From: Candidatus Izimoplasma sp. ZiA1
Lineage (GTDB): Bacteria; Bacillota_I; Bacilli_A; Izemoplasmatales; Izemoplasmataceae
Direction: 5' to 3'
Length of the DNA: 64,000 nt
NCBI GenBank assembly: GCA_002285055.1
Contig: NQYJ01000004.1
Span: forward strand, 98,381-162,380
Part shown: positions 16,804-26,289 of the stretch, piece by piece
Layout of the letters: every line of letters begins with the position of its first letter
Numbering within the stretch: position 1 is the stretch's first letter
The notes under the pieces: model-generated
The model's database searches: none
What the model was told of the DNA's origin: nothing
What the model saw: the letters and a program-made list of their open reading frames with translations, nothing else
Made by a program: the position numbers and the translations under genes

Positions 16804-18094
16804 AAGTTATTATGTCAAAAATAATGTTTTTCTTTTCAACTACTTCTTTTGTTATAACAAAACTTTCTAACGTTTCTTTGATGATTGAATCAATGTTTTC
16901 AAGGTTATTGTACAAGTATGCTAATGTTTCACCTTTTTCAACTTGGTCTCCAACTTTTTTATTTAACAAGATTCCAACATCAGGATCGATGATATCTTCT
17001 TTAGTTGCACGTCCAGCTCCTAGTTTCATTGCTGCTAAACCAATTTGAAGGGCATGGATTTGCTTAACATATCCACTTTCTTGAGCTTTAACTTCAATGA
17101 TTTCTTTAACATTTATAAAATCTTCTAAGTCTGGTAAAACTCCACCTTGACGTTTTATAAACTCCATTTGCTTTTCATAAGCTTCTTTATTAGTAATTTT
17201 TTCTTCAACTAATAACTTTGCCTCTTCTAATGTTTTAGTAATATTTGCTTTATAAACCATATACGCACTAATTTCAACAACTAATTTATGTAAGTCACTT
17301 GGGCCTTCACCCTTTAAACTATTGATTGCTTCGACTACTTCTAGTTTATTACCAATAGCATAACCTAATGGCTCACCCATATCTGTAATGAAAGCAACTA
17401 CTTTTTTACCTACGTTTGTTCCGATTTTTACCATTAAATGTGAAAGAGCTTTAGCATCTTCTAAAGTTTTCATAAATGCACCTTCACCAATTTTAACATC
17501 TAAAACAATTACATCAGATCCACTTGCCAGTTTTTTTGACATTATACTAGATGCAATTAAAGGAATAGATGGTACAGTTCCCGTTACATCGCGTAAAGCA
17601 TAAAGCAATTTGTCTGCAGGTGTTAAGTTAGCTGTTTGTCCAGCAACTGCAATTCCTATATCGTTTACTTGATTTATAAAATCCTCAATCTCAATATCAA
17701 TACTTAAACCTGGAATACTTTCAAGTTTATCAAGCGTTCCACCTGTATGTCCTAAACCACGACCAGATAGTTTTGCAACTTTGGCATTACAACTTGCAAC
17801 TAAAGGTCCTAAAACTAATGTTGTTTTATCACCAACACCACCTGTTGAATGTTTATCAACTTTGATTCCCTCAATAACGTCTAAGTTGATAGTTTCACCA
17901 CTATTTAACATAGCTAGTGTTAATTCTGTTGCTTCTAAATCATTCATCCCATTAAAGTAAATTGCCATAAGCATACTACTCATTTGATAATCTGGGATTA
18001 TTTTATTTGTATAACCTTCGATAATGAAATGAATTTCTTCTTTAGTAAGAACGTGGCCATCGCGTTTTTTTTCTATTAAATCGACCATTCTCAT
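16802..18094 (-). CDS. pdp: Pyrimidine-nucleoside (thymidine) phosphorylase
   Basis: A 430-residue enzyme that phosphorolyses thymidine, deoxyuridine and uridine to base plus (deoxy)ribose-1-phosphate. KVDKHSTGGVGDKTTLVLGP, KLSGRGLGHTGGTLDKLESI, and the C-terminal barrel-sandwich domain are typical. The ATG at 18094 (MRMVDLIEKK, as in Bacillus Pdp) follows AAGGAGTGAT. It works with the nucleoside importer and DeoC/DeoD encoded elsewhere in the window, although it is transcribed alone. Confidence 0.95.
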   Translation of the reverse strand: MRMVDLIEKKRDGHVLTKEEIHFIIEGYTNKIIPDYQMSSMLMAIYFNGMNDLEATELTLAMLNSGETINLDVIEGIKVDKHSTGGVGDKTTLVLGPLVASCNAKVAKLSGRGLGHTGGTLDKLESIPGLSIDIEIEDFINQVNDIGIAVAGQTANLTPADKLLYALRDVTGTVPSIPLIASSIMSKKLASGSDVIVLDVKIGEGAFMKTLEDAKALSHLMVKIGTNVGKKVVAFITDMGEPLGYAIGNKLEVVEAINSLKGEGPSDLHKLVVEISAYMVYKANITKTLEEAKLLVEEKITNKEAYEKQMEFIKRQGGVLPDLEDFINVKEIIEVKAQESGYVKQIHALQIGLAAMKLGAGRATKEDIIDPDVGILLNKKVGDQVEKGETLAYLYNNLENIDSIIKETLESFVITKEVVEKKNIIFDIIT

Positions 18095-18120
18095 ATTAAT
18101 CACTCCTTATATATAATTAT

Positions 18121-18149
18121 ATTATAATATCTTTTATCTAACTTATCAA
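18121..18149 (-). promoter_or_regulatory. pdp promoter
   Basis: TTGATA at 18149-18144, 17-base spacer, TATAAT at 18126-18121 on the minus strand. Confidence 0.85.
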
Positions 18150-18157
18150 AAGATAAG

Positions 18158-18181
18158 AAAAAGGTACAAATTCGTACCTTT
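18158..18181 (-). terminator. Terminator of the thyA-folA-plsC operon
   Basis: Stem AAAGGTAC / GTACCTTT with a 6-base loop, followed by TTTTTC on the minus strand, directly after the plsC stop. Confidence 0.8.
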
Positions 18182-18185
18182 TAAA

Positions 18186-19001
18186 TTAACTCAATTCTTT
18201 AAATTTGTCAAGCTGTGCTTGAATTTGATCTTTAACTAATTGCGCTAGCTCATTACTGTTTAAATCTTTATATTCTTCATACTTTAATAAAGGATGGATA
18301 TGTAATCTAACAACCTGTCTTTTAAATGGCCATTGTTTTAACATTTTAGATACATCATATAGTGTACCAATTAAGATATCTGCCTTTGGTTTCATAGCTA
18401 ATTTAAAGGCTCCTGGTTTAAAATCTATTAGGTCATTACCAAAACTTCTTTTACCCTCAGGAAAAATAGCCATTGGATTACCACTTTTGACAATTTTAAT
18501 GCCTTTAACCATTGATTCTGCAGCACTTCTGTCAGCTGTTCTACTGATTGGCACATTTCCAAGCATTTTAATTAATCCACCTAATAAAGGTACTTTCCAT
18601 AAAGCTTCTTTAGCGATAAAGTTTAAAGGTATCTTTTTAAATACTGGTTTAATAGCAATTATATCCCAGTTTTCTTGATGATTACCATAATAAACAAAAT
18701 TAGTTGTTGGGATGTTTTCCTTACCGGTAACAACAAGTTTAACTCTTCCAAGTCTTAATCCTAATAATAAGATTGAATTAGCAAAATAATGATTAAAAAC
18801 ATTATCATAAGGTTTTCTCTTTCTTAAATTATAGATTATGGCAATTATTCCTACTGTAAGGATAAATGCAATAATAAATGATAATAATATTCCGATAATT
18901 ACCAGTGGAATTTCAAAGTAACTATTAAAGTTAATATTAAATAATAAGTAAAACATAAAATTTGATGCTAAAAACAAAATTAAATAAATCAGTGAAATCA
19001 T
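18186..19001 (-). CDS. 1-acyl-sn-glycerol-3-phosphate acyltransferase family protein (PlsC-like)
   Basis: A 271-residue membrane-associated acyltransferase making phosphatidic acid. Two N-terminal hydrophobic helices (~residues 3-25 and 30-58) precede the catalytic HX4D motif (NHQENWD, ~92-98), the GNVPISR motif and the FPEGKRS motif (~160). It is the last gene of a thyA-folA-plsC operon, starting with a TAATG overlap with folA. Phospholipid rather than another acceptor is assumed from the family. Confidence 0.88.
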   Translation of the reverse strand: MISLIYLILFLASNFMFYLLFNINFNSYFEIPLVIIGILLSFIIAFILTVGIIAIIYNLRKRKPYDNVFNHYFANSILLLGLRLGRVKLVVTGKENIPTTNFVYYGNHQENWDIIAIKPVFKKIPLNFIAKEALWKVPLLGGLIKMLGNVPISRTADRSAAESMVKGIKIVKSGNPMAIFPEGKRSFGNDLIDFKPGAFKLAMKPKADILIGTLYDVSKMLKQWPFKRQVVRLHIHPLLKYEEYKDLNSNELAQLVKDQIQAQLDKFKELS

Positions 19002-19474
19002 TATATTTTCACCCTTTCAAATACTGTAAACGTAAGTTTATTAGAAACAGTTTCTTTTATTTTTCTAAATTTAGTAAAATCGACTTTACTAAAGAAAGTA
19101 TCACAGTCATATTCCTCATCAACAAAAGTTATATACATTCTATCAACTTGATTAATAACTAAATCATATATTGTTTTTCCACCAATAATAAATATTTCCT
19201 CATCTTGGTGATTATTTGTGTACTTAGTAATATCGTTAATAACTTCAATATTATTGAAAGTGAAATTACCACGAGATAAAACAACATTATTACGAGAAGG
19301 TAATGGTTTACCAAGTGAAACTACAATTGATTCAAATGTTTTTCTACCCATAACAACTGTTTTATTAAGAGTAATCTTTTTAAAGTACATTAAATCCTCT
19401 TTGTGATGCCATGGCATCTTATTATCTTTACCTATACCAAAGTTTTTATCAACTGCGACTATTAATGATAACAT
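19001..19474 (-). CDS. folA: Dihydrofolate reductase
   Basis: A 157-residue enzyme reducing dihydrofolate with NADPH, regenerating the cofactor oxidised by ThyA. IVAVDKNFGIGKDNKMPWHH includes the substrate loop, and VVMGRKTFES and EEIFIIGGKTIY are NADPH-binding motifs. Its start overlaps the thyA stop (TAATG) and its stop overlaps the plsC start the same way, so the three genes are coupled. Confidence 0.96.
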   Translation of the reverse strand: MLSLIVAVDKNFGIGKDNKMPWHHKEDLMYFKKITLNKTVVMGRKTFESIVVSLGKPLPSRNNVVLSRGNFTFNNIEVINDITKYTNNHQDEEIFIIGGKTIYDLVINQVDRMYITFVDEEYDCDTFFSKVDFTKFRKIKETVSNKLTFTVFERVKI

Positions 19475-20355
19475 TAAACCGCAATATCTCCAACAATTTT
19501 TCCATGAGACTGATAATCAACGATTTCAAAGTCTTCAAATTTGAAATCATCAATACTTGTTACTTTTCTTTTAATAATTAGTTTTGGTAATGGTAAAGGT
19601 GTTCTTGATGTTTGAAGTGCAACTTGATCAAAATGATTACTATAAATATGAGCATCACCAATTGTGTGAATAAAATCACCGACTTCAAGGTTACAAACAT
19701 GAGCAACCATAGTTAGTAATAAACTATAACTAGCGATGTTAAAGGGTACTCCTAAAAAGGAATCAGCACTTCTTTGGTATAGTTGTAAACTTAATTTGTT
19801 ATTACTTACATAAAACTGAAACATCATGTGACATGGGGGTAAAGCCATATCCTCTATTTCTGCAGGATTCCAAGCAGTAACAATATGTCTTCTTGAATCA
19901 GGATTAGTTTTAATGTTTTTAATTACTTCTGTTAATTGATCGACAACTTTTTTGTCACGGCCCTCAAACGAACGCCATTGCTTACCATATACAGGACCTA
20001 AATCACCATGTTTATCAGCAAAATCTTGATCGTTTTTGATTTTGCTTACAAACTCTTTTAGGGTCTCGTTTTGAAAATCATTACTTTTTTTATATTTATC
20101 ATATGGCCATTCATTCCATATTTTAATATTGTTATCTACTAAATATTTTATATTTGTATTACCACTAATAAACCAAATTAACTCATGAATAATGGCTTTT
20201 TTAGCCATTCTTTTAGTTGTTACTAAAGGAAAACCTTCTTGTAAATTATAACGCATTTGATATCCAAAAAGACTTTTAGTACCTGTTGCTGTTCTATCTT
20301 CTTTTATTTCACCATTATCCATTATATGGTTTAAAAATTGTAAGTATTGTTTCAT
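19474..20355 (-). CDS. thyA: Thymidylate synthase (ThyA type)
   Basis: A 293-residue enzyme methylating dUMP with methylene-THF. The active-site loop [12 protein letters not shown], phosphate-binding [10 protein letters not shown], and [20 protein letters not shown] are all intact. First gene of the operon. A TATAAT box lies at about 20391-20396 on the minus strand, but its -35 (TTTATT) is weak. Confidence 0.97.
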   Translation of the reverse strand: MKQYLQFLNHIMDNGEIKEDRTATGTKSLFGYQMRYNLQEGFPLVTTKRMAKKAIIHELIWFISGNTNIKYLVDNNIKIWNEWPYDKYKKSNDFQNETLKEFVSKIKNDQDFADKHGDLGPVYGKQWRSFEGRDKKVVDQLTEVIKNIKTNPDSRRHIVTAWNPAEIEDMALPPCHMMFQFYVSNNKLSLQLYQRSADSFLGVPFNIASYSLLLTMVAHVCNLEVGDFIHTIGDAHIYSNHFDQVALQTSRTPLPLPKLIIKRKVTSIDDFKFEDFEIVDYQSHGKIVGDIAV

Positions 20356-20441
20356 ATTATCACACCCATTTCTCTCATATAAAATTATACCAAAATTATG
20401 GTTTTTAATAAAGATGAAATGTACTTAAATGGTTATAAATT

Positions 20442-20470
20442 AAAAAAACTAGGTTATTCCTAGTTTTTTT
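20442..20470 (-). terminator. ssb terminator
   Basis: Stem AAAAAAACTAGG / CCTAGTTTTTTT with a 5-base loop; the minus-strand 3' side is a T-run. Confidence 0.85.
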
Positions 20471-20498
20471 AATTTAAAAGCGAACAAGCATGGGAACT

Positions 20499-20828
20499 TT
20501 ATTCAGTTTTGGTATTGATAAACGTAATTTTTTCAGCTACAATCTCTGGATATGAAAATGATTTACCTTCTCCTAAATCATAATACTTTTGAGCTAATCT
20601 TGCCTTAATTCCAACTGTTGAACCTTTTTTACAGTATTCAACTGTGTTTTCAGCTATACCACTCCAAAGCGTACATTTTAAGAAATCCGTATCATACTCT
20701 CCTGTTTCAGCATTTTTATAGCTTCTATTTATAGCGATTGTGACTTGAGTTACGCTTCGTCCATCATCTAGCTTTTTTAGTTCTGGATCATAGACTAGTC
20801 TTCCTACTAAGATAACTTGATTTAACAT
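20499..20828 (-). CDS. ssb: Short single-stranded DNA-binding protein without acidic tail
   Basis: A 109-residue OB-fold protein: MLNQVILVGRLVYDPELKKL, DFLKCTLWSGIAENTVEYCK and the GIKARLAQKYY segment are typical of bacterial SSB. It stops immediately after the OB fold (INTKTE), lacking the linker and the C-terminal DDDIPF-type peptide that recruits repair proteins. The downstream bases do not encode such a tail in any frame before the terminator. It resembles the SsbB class; a full-length SSB would be expected elsewhere. Confidence 0.9.
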   Translation of the reverse strand: MLNQVILVGRLVYDPELKKLDDGRSVTQVTIAINRSYKNAETGEYDTDFLKCTLWSGIAENTVEYCKKGSTVGIKARLAQKYYDLGEGKSFSYPEIVAEKITFINTKTE

Positions 20829-21011
20829 AACACCCTCCTTTTATATAGATATATTAATATAATGTATGAAGTTATGTAAAAGTACATTTTAAGGTTAGGA
20901 AGTATATAGTTATAAATATTTTTATATAAATCATATGAAATGGGTTAATGATTTCATGATTAGGGTTGGCATTTATAATGTTTTAATATAAATTATGGTT
21001 TTTTGCAAAAA

Positions 21012-21037
21012 AAAAAGAAACATAAAGTTTCTTTTTA
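21012..21037 (-). terminator. Terminator of the DUF3137-lemA operon
   Basis: Stem AAAAAGAAAC / GTTTCTTTTT with a 5-base loop and a long T-run on the minus strand. The lemA stop lies at its edge. Confidence 0.8.
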
Positions 21038-21586
21038 GAAATTCATTTCAACATCTGTTCTTTTAGCTGTTTCTGCTTCAAAGAATTCTTTTTTACTCAT
21101 ATTAATCATTCCAGCAACAACGCTTGATGGGAATGTAACAATCATAGAGTTGATTGTTGATACATTTGAGTTATAAATTCTTCTAGCTGCTTGTAAATGT
21201 TCCTCAACATCTGCAATTGATGATTGTAAGTTGCTGAATAATTTTTCAGCTTTTAAATCAGGGTAAGCTTCTACAGCTACATTAATTCCTGATTGTACAG
21301 CATCCATTTTCCCCATAAATTCTTGTTTTTCTTGTAATGACAAGTTTTTAGGTAAACCTTGACGCCATTTTACTACGTTTTCAAAAGTTTCTGCTTCATG
21401 TTTAGCATATCCTTTTACTGAACCAACTAACTTAGTTAATACATCAAAACGTTTAGTTAAAGCTACATCAATTCCTGATTCAGCTTCCTCTACTTTAACT
21501 TCTAATTGTCTGAATCTGTTCATTGTTCCAATGTACCAAAGTACTGGGACAATTATTACTGCTGCAATAATCGCAAAAATCCACAT
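21035..21586 (-). CDS. lemA: LemA family protein
   Basis: A 183-residue protein with one N-terminal membrane helix (FAIIAAVIIVPVLWYIG) and a long helical cytoplasmic body. VEEAESGIDVALTKRFDVLTK, EAYPDLKAEKLFSNLQ and ARRIYNSNVSTIN are the LemA core. Function is unclear in general. It lies 6 bases behind the DUF3137 gene in a two-gene operon, a pairing seen in other bacteria that suggests a shared membrane role (inference). Confidence 0.9.
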   Translation of the reverse strand: MWIFAIIAAVIIVPVLWYIGTMNRFRQLEVKVEEAESGIDVALTKRFDVLTKLVGSVKGYAKHEAETFENVVKWRQGLPKNLSLQEKQEFMGKMDAVQSGINVAVEAYPDLKAEKLFSNLQSSIADVEEHLQAARRIYNSNVSTINSMIVTFPSSVVAGMINMSKKEFFEAETAKRTDVEMNF

Positions 21587-21592
21587 TTAAAA

Positions 21593-22459
21593 TCACTCCT
21601 TCATAAATAGTTTATTGTTTAGTTTTAATTCGTGAATTACATCTTTAATTACTAATAACTCGTTTTTAAATTCATCCAGTGTTCTTTGATCAAGTGTTTT
21701 GAACATTCTTAGTTCAAAAGTATCACGCATATTGTTAATACCAATATATAGTAAGTTATCGATGAATGAGAAATAGATTTTCCCACGGTTATTTTTTTCA
21801 AAATTCATTAATGCTTCCATAAAATGAGGTGTTAATACATAAAATGCACTATGCTCACTTGTAGAATATGTGTTAAATTTTTTATTAAAAGCAACACTTT
21901 CAAGTTTTACTTTTTTAAACTTACGGTTTGAATGAGGGCGGTTATTTTCTAGTACTTGAATGTATCCATCAAATCTTTTATTAAAATCAAATATAAAAAT
22001 TCTTCCTAAAAAATATGTTTCCCATGTAGTTTGAGTCCCGTTTTTAGTGTGTCTAACATGTTTTTCCTCTAGTTTAACATCACTACTCTCAAACTTAACA
22101 CCATCCATAACCCCACTGATATAATCTTCAGTATGATCTCTATCTGCGCGTCTAACAAATTCACTTGAATAAACTTGTGACATGCTTAAGCCAAACTTAG
22201 GATTATAGACTCCGTCTTCAATTAAATCTTCAATTAATTTTTTCATTACTTTTACTTTGAACTCGTCACTTAGCTTTTGGAATTTTGTAAATCCAATTGC
22301 TAATAAAACAATTCCTGGTAAAGCTATAATTATTCCTAAGACCATTATGTTTTGTAACAAAACAAATAATGCAATCCCAAGAATTAATAAAATAGCACCG
22401 ATTATTATCGACTTTTCGGACTTCTCTTTACGCTGTTTAAATATATCCAATTCTTCCAT
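21593..22459 (-). CDS. DUF3137 domain membrane protein
   Basis: A 288-residue protein with two adjacent membrane helices near the N-terminus (~residues 18-55). A soluble domain follows (YNPKFGLSMSQVYSSEF, RIFIFDFNKRFDGYIQVLE, STSEHSAFYVLTPHFMEAL) that resembles DUF3137. Its function is unknown. Upstream partner of lemA with a 6-base gap; the ATG at 22459 is preceded by AAGGAGGAC. Confidence 0.75.
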   Translation of the reverse strand: MEELDIFKQRKEKSEKSIIIGAILLILGIALFVLLQNIMVLGIIIALPGIVLLAIGFTKFQKLSDEFKVKVMKKLIEDLIEDGVYNPKFGLSMSQVYSSEFVRRADRDHTEDYISGVMDGVKFESSDVKLEEKHVRHTKNGTQTTWETYFLGRIFIFDFNKRFDGYIQVLENNRPHSNRKFKKVKLESVAFNKKFNTYSTSEHSAFYVLTPHFMEALMNFEKNNRGKIYFSFIDNLLYIGINNMRDTFELRMFKTLDQRTLDEFKNELLVIKDVIHELKLNNKLFMKE

Positions 22460-22513
22460 GTTATGTCCTCCTTTGAGTACTATTATAACAATTTTAGTTT
22501 GTAAAATAAATGA

Positions 22514-24004
22514 TTATTTAAAGGTTTGAGCACTTTTTATAGCTGTTAACCATCGTTTATATAGTTTTTCTCTTGTTTCACTGTTCATATCAGGGTAATA
22601 GCTCTTATCTATAGAAGTTATTTGTTGTAACTCAACAGTATCTTTAAAGAAGTTTGTACTTAATCCAGCCATATAAGCTGCACCTAATGCTGTTGTTTCA
22701 AATATTTTTGGTCTTAGGATTTCAACATCTAAGATATCTGATTGGAACTGCATTAAATAATTATTTAAACTTGCGCCTCCATCAACTTTTAAACGATTTG
22801 TTTTAATATTTGATTCAGCGTTCATTACTTCTATAATATCTTTTGTTTGATAAGCTAAACTTTCTAGAGTCGCTCTTGTTATATGATATTGATTTGCTCC
22901 TCTTGTTAATCCAAATATTGCACCTTTACACTCAGCATCCCAATATGGTGTACCTAGTCCAGTAAATGCAGGAACTACAACAACACCAAGCGTATCATCA
23001 ACTTTATTTGCAAATTCTTCGCTATCTTTTGCATCATCAAAGAATTTTAGAGAGTCTCTTAACCACTGAATGGCACTACCAGCAACAAAAACACTACCTT
23101 CAAGAGCATAAGTAACTTTACCATCAAGTGAGTAGGCAATTGTAGTTAATAATCCTTTTTCACTAATTACTTGTTTTTCACCGGTGTTCATCAACATAAA
23201 ACAACCAGTTCCATATGTGTTTTTAACATCGCCTTCTTTTAAACAAAGTTGTCCAAACAAAGCAGCTTGTTGATCTCCTAGAATCCCCGAAACAGGAACT
23301 TCTTCTCCAAAAAATGTGTGCGATGCAGTATTACCAAAGATACTATTAGAATCACATACTTCTGGTAGAATTCTTTTATCAATATTTAATAAATCTAAAA
23401 TCTCTTGGTCCCATTCTTTTGTAAAGATATTATATAATAATGTTCTTGATGCGTTTGTGTGATCAGTTTTATGAACTTTATGACCTGATAGTTTATATAG
23501 AATCCATGAATCTACTGTTCCAAACATTAGATTCCCTTCATCCATTAGTTTTTTTACACCATCAACATTATCAATAACCCATTTGATTTTTGTTCCACTA
23601 AAGTAAGGATCAATAACTAAACCGGTTTTGTTCTTAAAAAAAGACTGAAGATTTTTACTTCTTAATTCCTCACAGATACTTTCACTTTGACGAGACTGCC
23701 AAACGATAGCTTTATAAACTGGGGTACCAGTTCTTCTGTCCCAAAGAATAGTTGTTTCTCTTTGATTTGTAATTCCTATTGATGCAATTTCGTGTGCCTC
23801 AATATTTTCATGTAGTAATGCGTTTGCCATAGTATATAATACACTAGTCCATATTTGATATGCGTCTTGTTCTACATAACCAGCTTCTTGATAAATCATA
23901 TCAATTTCTAATTGGCTTGAACTTACGATATTACCTTTGATATCAAAGATAATAGTTCTCGTGGAAGATGTACCTTGGTCTATTGCTAAAATGTATTTTT
24001 TCAT
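22514..24004 (-). CDS. glpK: Glycerol kinase
   Basis: A 496-residue FGGY kinase forming glycerol-3-phosphate. AIDQGTSSTRTIIFD, ITNQRETTILWDRRTG, GILGDQQAALFGQ and GLGTPYWDAECKGAIFGLTR are diagnostic. A His (residue 229) in ASHTFFG aligns with the HPr-phosphorylated His of Bacillota GlpK, so PTS control is plausible (inference). The ATG at 24004 is preferred over the GTG at 24007 because GAGGAGG is then 7 bases upstream. No glpF or glpO/glpD is adjacent. Confidence 0.96.
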   Translation of the reverse strand: MKKYILAIDQGTSSTRTIIFDIKGNIVSSSQLEIDMIYQEAGYVEQDAYQIWTSVLYTMANALLHENIEAHEIASIGITNQRETTILWDRRTGTPVYKAIVWQSRQSESICEELRSKNLQSFFKNKTGLVIDPYFSGTKIKWVIDNVDGVKKLMDEGNLMFGTVDSWILYKLSGHKVHKTDHTNASRTLLYNIFTKEWDQEILDLLNIDKRILPEVCDSNSIFGNTASHTFFGEEVPVSGILGDQQAALFGQLCLKEGDVKNTYGTGCFMLMNTGEKQVISEKGLLTTIAYSLDGKVTYALEGSVFVAGSAIQWLRDSLKFFDDAKDSEEFANKVDDTLGVVVVPAFTGLGTPYWDAECKGAIFGLTRGANQYHITRATLESLAYQTKDIIEVMNAESNIKTNRLKVDGGASLNNYLMQFQSDILDVEILRPKIFETTALGAAYMAGLSTNFFKDTVELQQITSIDKSYYPDMNSETREKLYKRWLTAIKSAQTFK

Positions 24005-24084
24005 CACAATTCCTCCTCTTCACTAGATATTTTATCATATTTTTGCCTATATTATGATATAATATTTTTAAAGGGGCTGATTTA

Positions 24085-25017
24085 ATGGAAAAAGAGTTTG
24101 TTTTAATAGATCCTTTTGAGAATAAGTTACATACATATTTGTATACTACTTCTTCAAAAAAACCAAAAGGAATTGTACAAATTATTCATGGAAAAGGCGA
24201 ACATTTATCAAGGTATAAGAACTTTGCATTATTTTTAAATGAACAGGGATATCACGTTATTGGTAATGATCATCTAGGTCATGGTAAAACTGCTGAAACG
24301 CTTGAATATGTGTATTTTGATGATACTATGGGATTCCATAAACTATATGAAGGTGTCAAGACAGTTAGAGATTACATCACTGAAAAATATCCAAAATTAC
24401 CGGTAATTATGTTTGCACATTCAATGGGTTCGTTTATTGGTAGATATACAATCATTAATGATCCAAAACGTTATGATTTAGCTATTTTTTCTGGAACTGG
24501 TTATTTTGCTAGATGGAAAATTAAAATTGCACAAGCAGTTTCTTCTTTCATTATTAAACGTAAAGGTCCGAAATACATTTCACCTTTCTTAAATAAATTA
24601 GCTGATAAACCAATTAAATCAATGCGAAAAAACGGTTTGATTAATTTAAGAAAAGAATGGATATCACATGATAAGGAAATTCAAAATTATGTAGAGAATT
24701 CTGAAATGTGTGGGATGCCATTTACAGCATCTGCTCATAGAGATATCTTTAATATGATATATGAAATGATGGATAAAGCAAAAATTACAGCATCAGCATC
24801 TAGTATGCCAATTTTCTTTATAAGTGGTGAGGAAGATGCCCTTGGAGATTATGGTGAGGGTGTTAAAAAGCTTTATAATCTTTACTATAAAGCAGGATAC
24901 ACAAATATGAAGTATATTATTTTTGAAAACTGTCGTCATGAAGTTATAAATGAAAAAGATAATGAGAGAGTATATAATAGTATCTTAAAATGGATAGAAA
25001 AAAACAGAAACTTATAA
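24085..25017 (+). CDS. Alpha/beta hydrolase, monoacylglycerol-lipase/lysophospholipase type
   Basis: A 310-residue soluble hydrolase of the Hydrolase_4 / S33 group. The oxyanion HG is in QIIHGKGEHLSRY, the nucleophile elbow is AHSMGS (~residue 113), the acid is probably D in SGEEDALGD, and the catalytic His is in ENCRHEVINE. No signal peptide is visible. The likely substrate is a lysophospholipid or monoacylglycerol; specificity is not readable. It is convergent with ymfH and overlaps it by 6 bases; both reading frames end inside the same palindrome. Confidence 0.85.
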   Translation: MEKEFVLIDPFENKLHTYLYTTSSKKPKGIVQIIHGKGEHLSRYKNFALFLNEQGYHVIGNDHLGHGKTAETLEYVYFDDTMGFHKLYEGVKTVRDYITEKYPKLPVIMFAHSMGSFIGRYTIINDPKRYDLAIFSGTGYFARWKIKIAQAVSSFIIKRKGPKYISPFLNKLADKPIKSMRKNGLINLRKEWISHDKEIQNYVENSEMCGMPFTASAHRDIFNMIYEMMDKAKITASASSMPIFFISGEEDALGDYGEGVKKLYNLYYKAGYTNMKYIIFENCRHEVINEKDNERVYNSILKWIEKNRNL

Positions 25018-25029
25018 GTTTCTGTTTTT
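25000..25029. terminator. 30-bp perfect palindromic bidirectional terminator, coding on both strands
   Basis: A perfect 30-base inverted repeat centred at 25014/25015 (left half ends ACAGAAACTTA) with flanking A and T runs. It terminates the hydrolase gene and the convergent ymfH gene; both TAA stops lie inside it, and both proteins end in KNRNL as a direct result. Confidence 0.9.
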
Positions 25030-26289
25030 CTTTTTTAATATTTTTACAATTGTCATATCATCAATATTAGAGATAAATCTAGTGCTTTCATAAATATCAT
25101 CTTTGGTGATGTTTTCAATTATCTTAATTAACTCAAATGGGTCCTCATTAAGTAATCGATAATTTAGAAAATGGGAACTAATTGCTTCAATACTATTAAA
25201 ACTATGAATAAAGCTTCCAAGTAATAGCTTTTTTGTTCTAATAAATTCTTCATCAGTAATTTTGTAATCTTTCATTTTTAGTAATAAATCTTTAATTATA
25301 GGAATAAACTCTTCAATTTTATTTGATTCAATACCAAGTAAAAAATAAGAATAATCAGTATCAATTGCTACATCCATGCCAAAACTATCATTAATAAGTC
25401 CTTTGTCTAATAAATCTAAGTAGATATCACTACTTTTACCAAAATATATATCAAGCATGATATTTATTTCTGCTTCTGTTTTCATAATATCTTTATTATT
25501 ATTAGGACCTAATATTCCAAGCATTAAATTTGGAGTTGAGATATCTTTGTATAAGACTGTTTCATCTTTAAAGACTGATTCATCATTATAAGTAACATGA
25601 TTGGGAAAATGTGTTTGTTTAGTTTTTATTTCATAACTATCAAGCAATGTCTCTACTTTTTTTACATCAACATTTCCTGTAAGTAGTAAAACCATGTTTG
25701 AAGGATGATAATAAGCAGTATGTGTTTTTTTTAAGATTTCCTTATCGATTGCTTTAATTGATTCGATTGAACCTAAGATATCATCTTTGATTGGATGAGT
25801 TTCATACAAATTAGCTTGTAGTGTAGAATATGCAACACTGCTAGCTTGATCTTGATACATTTTAATTTCTTGAGCAATGATGCTTTTTTCCTTTTCAATT
25901 CCTTTTTTTGTAAAAAGGGGATTAAAAACAAAATCTAATAATAACTTTGTGTTTTCAATTTTCTTCTTAGTAGCTGTAAATAAATATGTCGTTCTATTGT
26001 TCATAGTATAAGCATTTACGCTTGCCCCATTCTGAGCAAATACTGTAGAGATATCCTCACCATTTCTTTCAAAAAGTTTATGTTCAAGAAAATGTGCGAT
26101 ACCTTTTGGAATTGTAGTAACTTTTCCAGTTTCATCAATTATAGATGAGTTATTTGAACCGAATTTTGTTGTTAAACTAACATATGTTTTGTTAAACTTC
26201 GGTTTTTTTATAATATATACTTTTAGTCCGCTTTTATGATCAATTTCAATTAATTCTTCTAATATATCATCATATCTTTTAGTTATCAT
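25012..26289 (-). CDS. ymfH: M16-family zinc peptidase, YmfH-like (active subunit)
   Basis: A 425-residue M16 peptidase with an intact inverted zinc motif (GIAHFLEHKLFE, HXXEH near residue 70) and the downstream Glu region. With YmfF it forms the two-subunit arrangement of M16B enzymes. In Bacillus the ymf genes have been linked to EF-P modification, but the exact role is uncertain. The ATG at 26289 is chosen, with GGGTGA 5 bases upstream; the in-frame GTG at 26298 overlaps that site. It overlaps the ymfF end by 11 bases. Confidence 0.88.
   Translation of the reverse strand: MITKRYDDILEELIEIDHKSGLKVYIIKKPKFNKTYVSLTTKFGSNNSSIIDETGKVTTIPKGIAHFLEHKLFERNGEDISTVFAQNGASVNAYTMNNRTTYLFTATKKKIENTKLLLDFVFNPLFTKKGIEKEKSIIAQEIKMYQDQASSVAYSTLQANLYETHPIKDDILGSIESIKAIDKEILKKTHTAYYHPSNMVLLLTGNVDVKKVETLLDSYEIKTKQTHFPNHVTYNDESVFKDETVLYKDISTPNLMLGILGPNNNKDIMKTEAEINIMLDIYFGKSSDIYLDLLDKGLINDSFGMDVAIDTDYSYFLLGIESNKIEEFIPIIKDLLLKMKDYKITDEEFIRTKKLLLGSFIHSFNSIEAISSHFLNYRLLNEDPFELIKIIENITKDDIYESTRFISNIDDMTIVKILKKKNRNL

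Noticed and set aside
20470..20501. Frameshift hiding an SSB acidic tail
   Set aside because: No frame of the bases between the ssb stop and its terminator encodes Asp-rich residues or a Pro-Phe tip.
20829..21011. Possible gene or structured RNA between ssb and lemA
   Set aside because: No frame with a ribosome site, no convincing helix set; only AT-rich sequence and the lemA terminator are seen.
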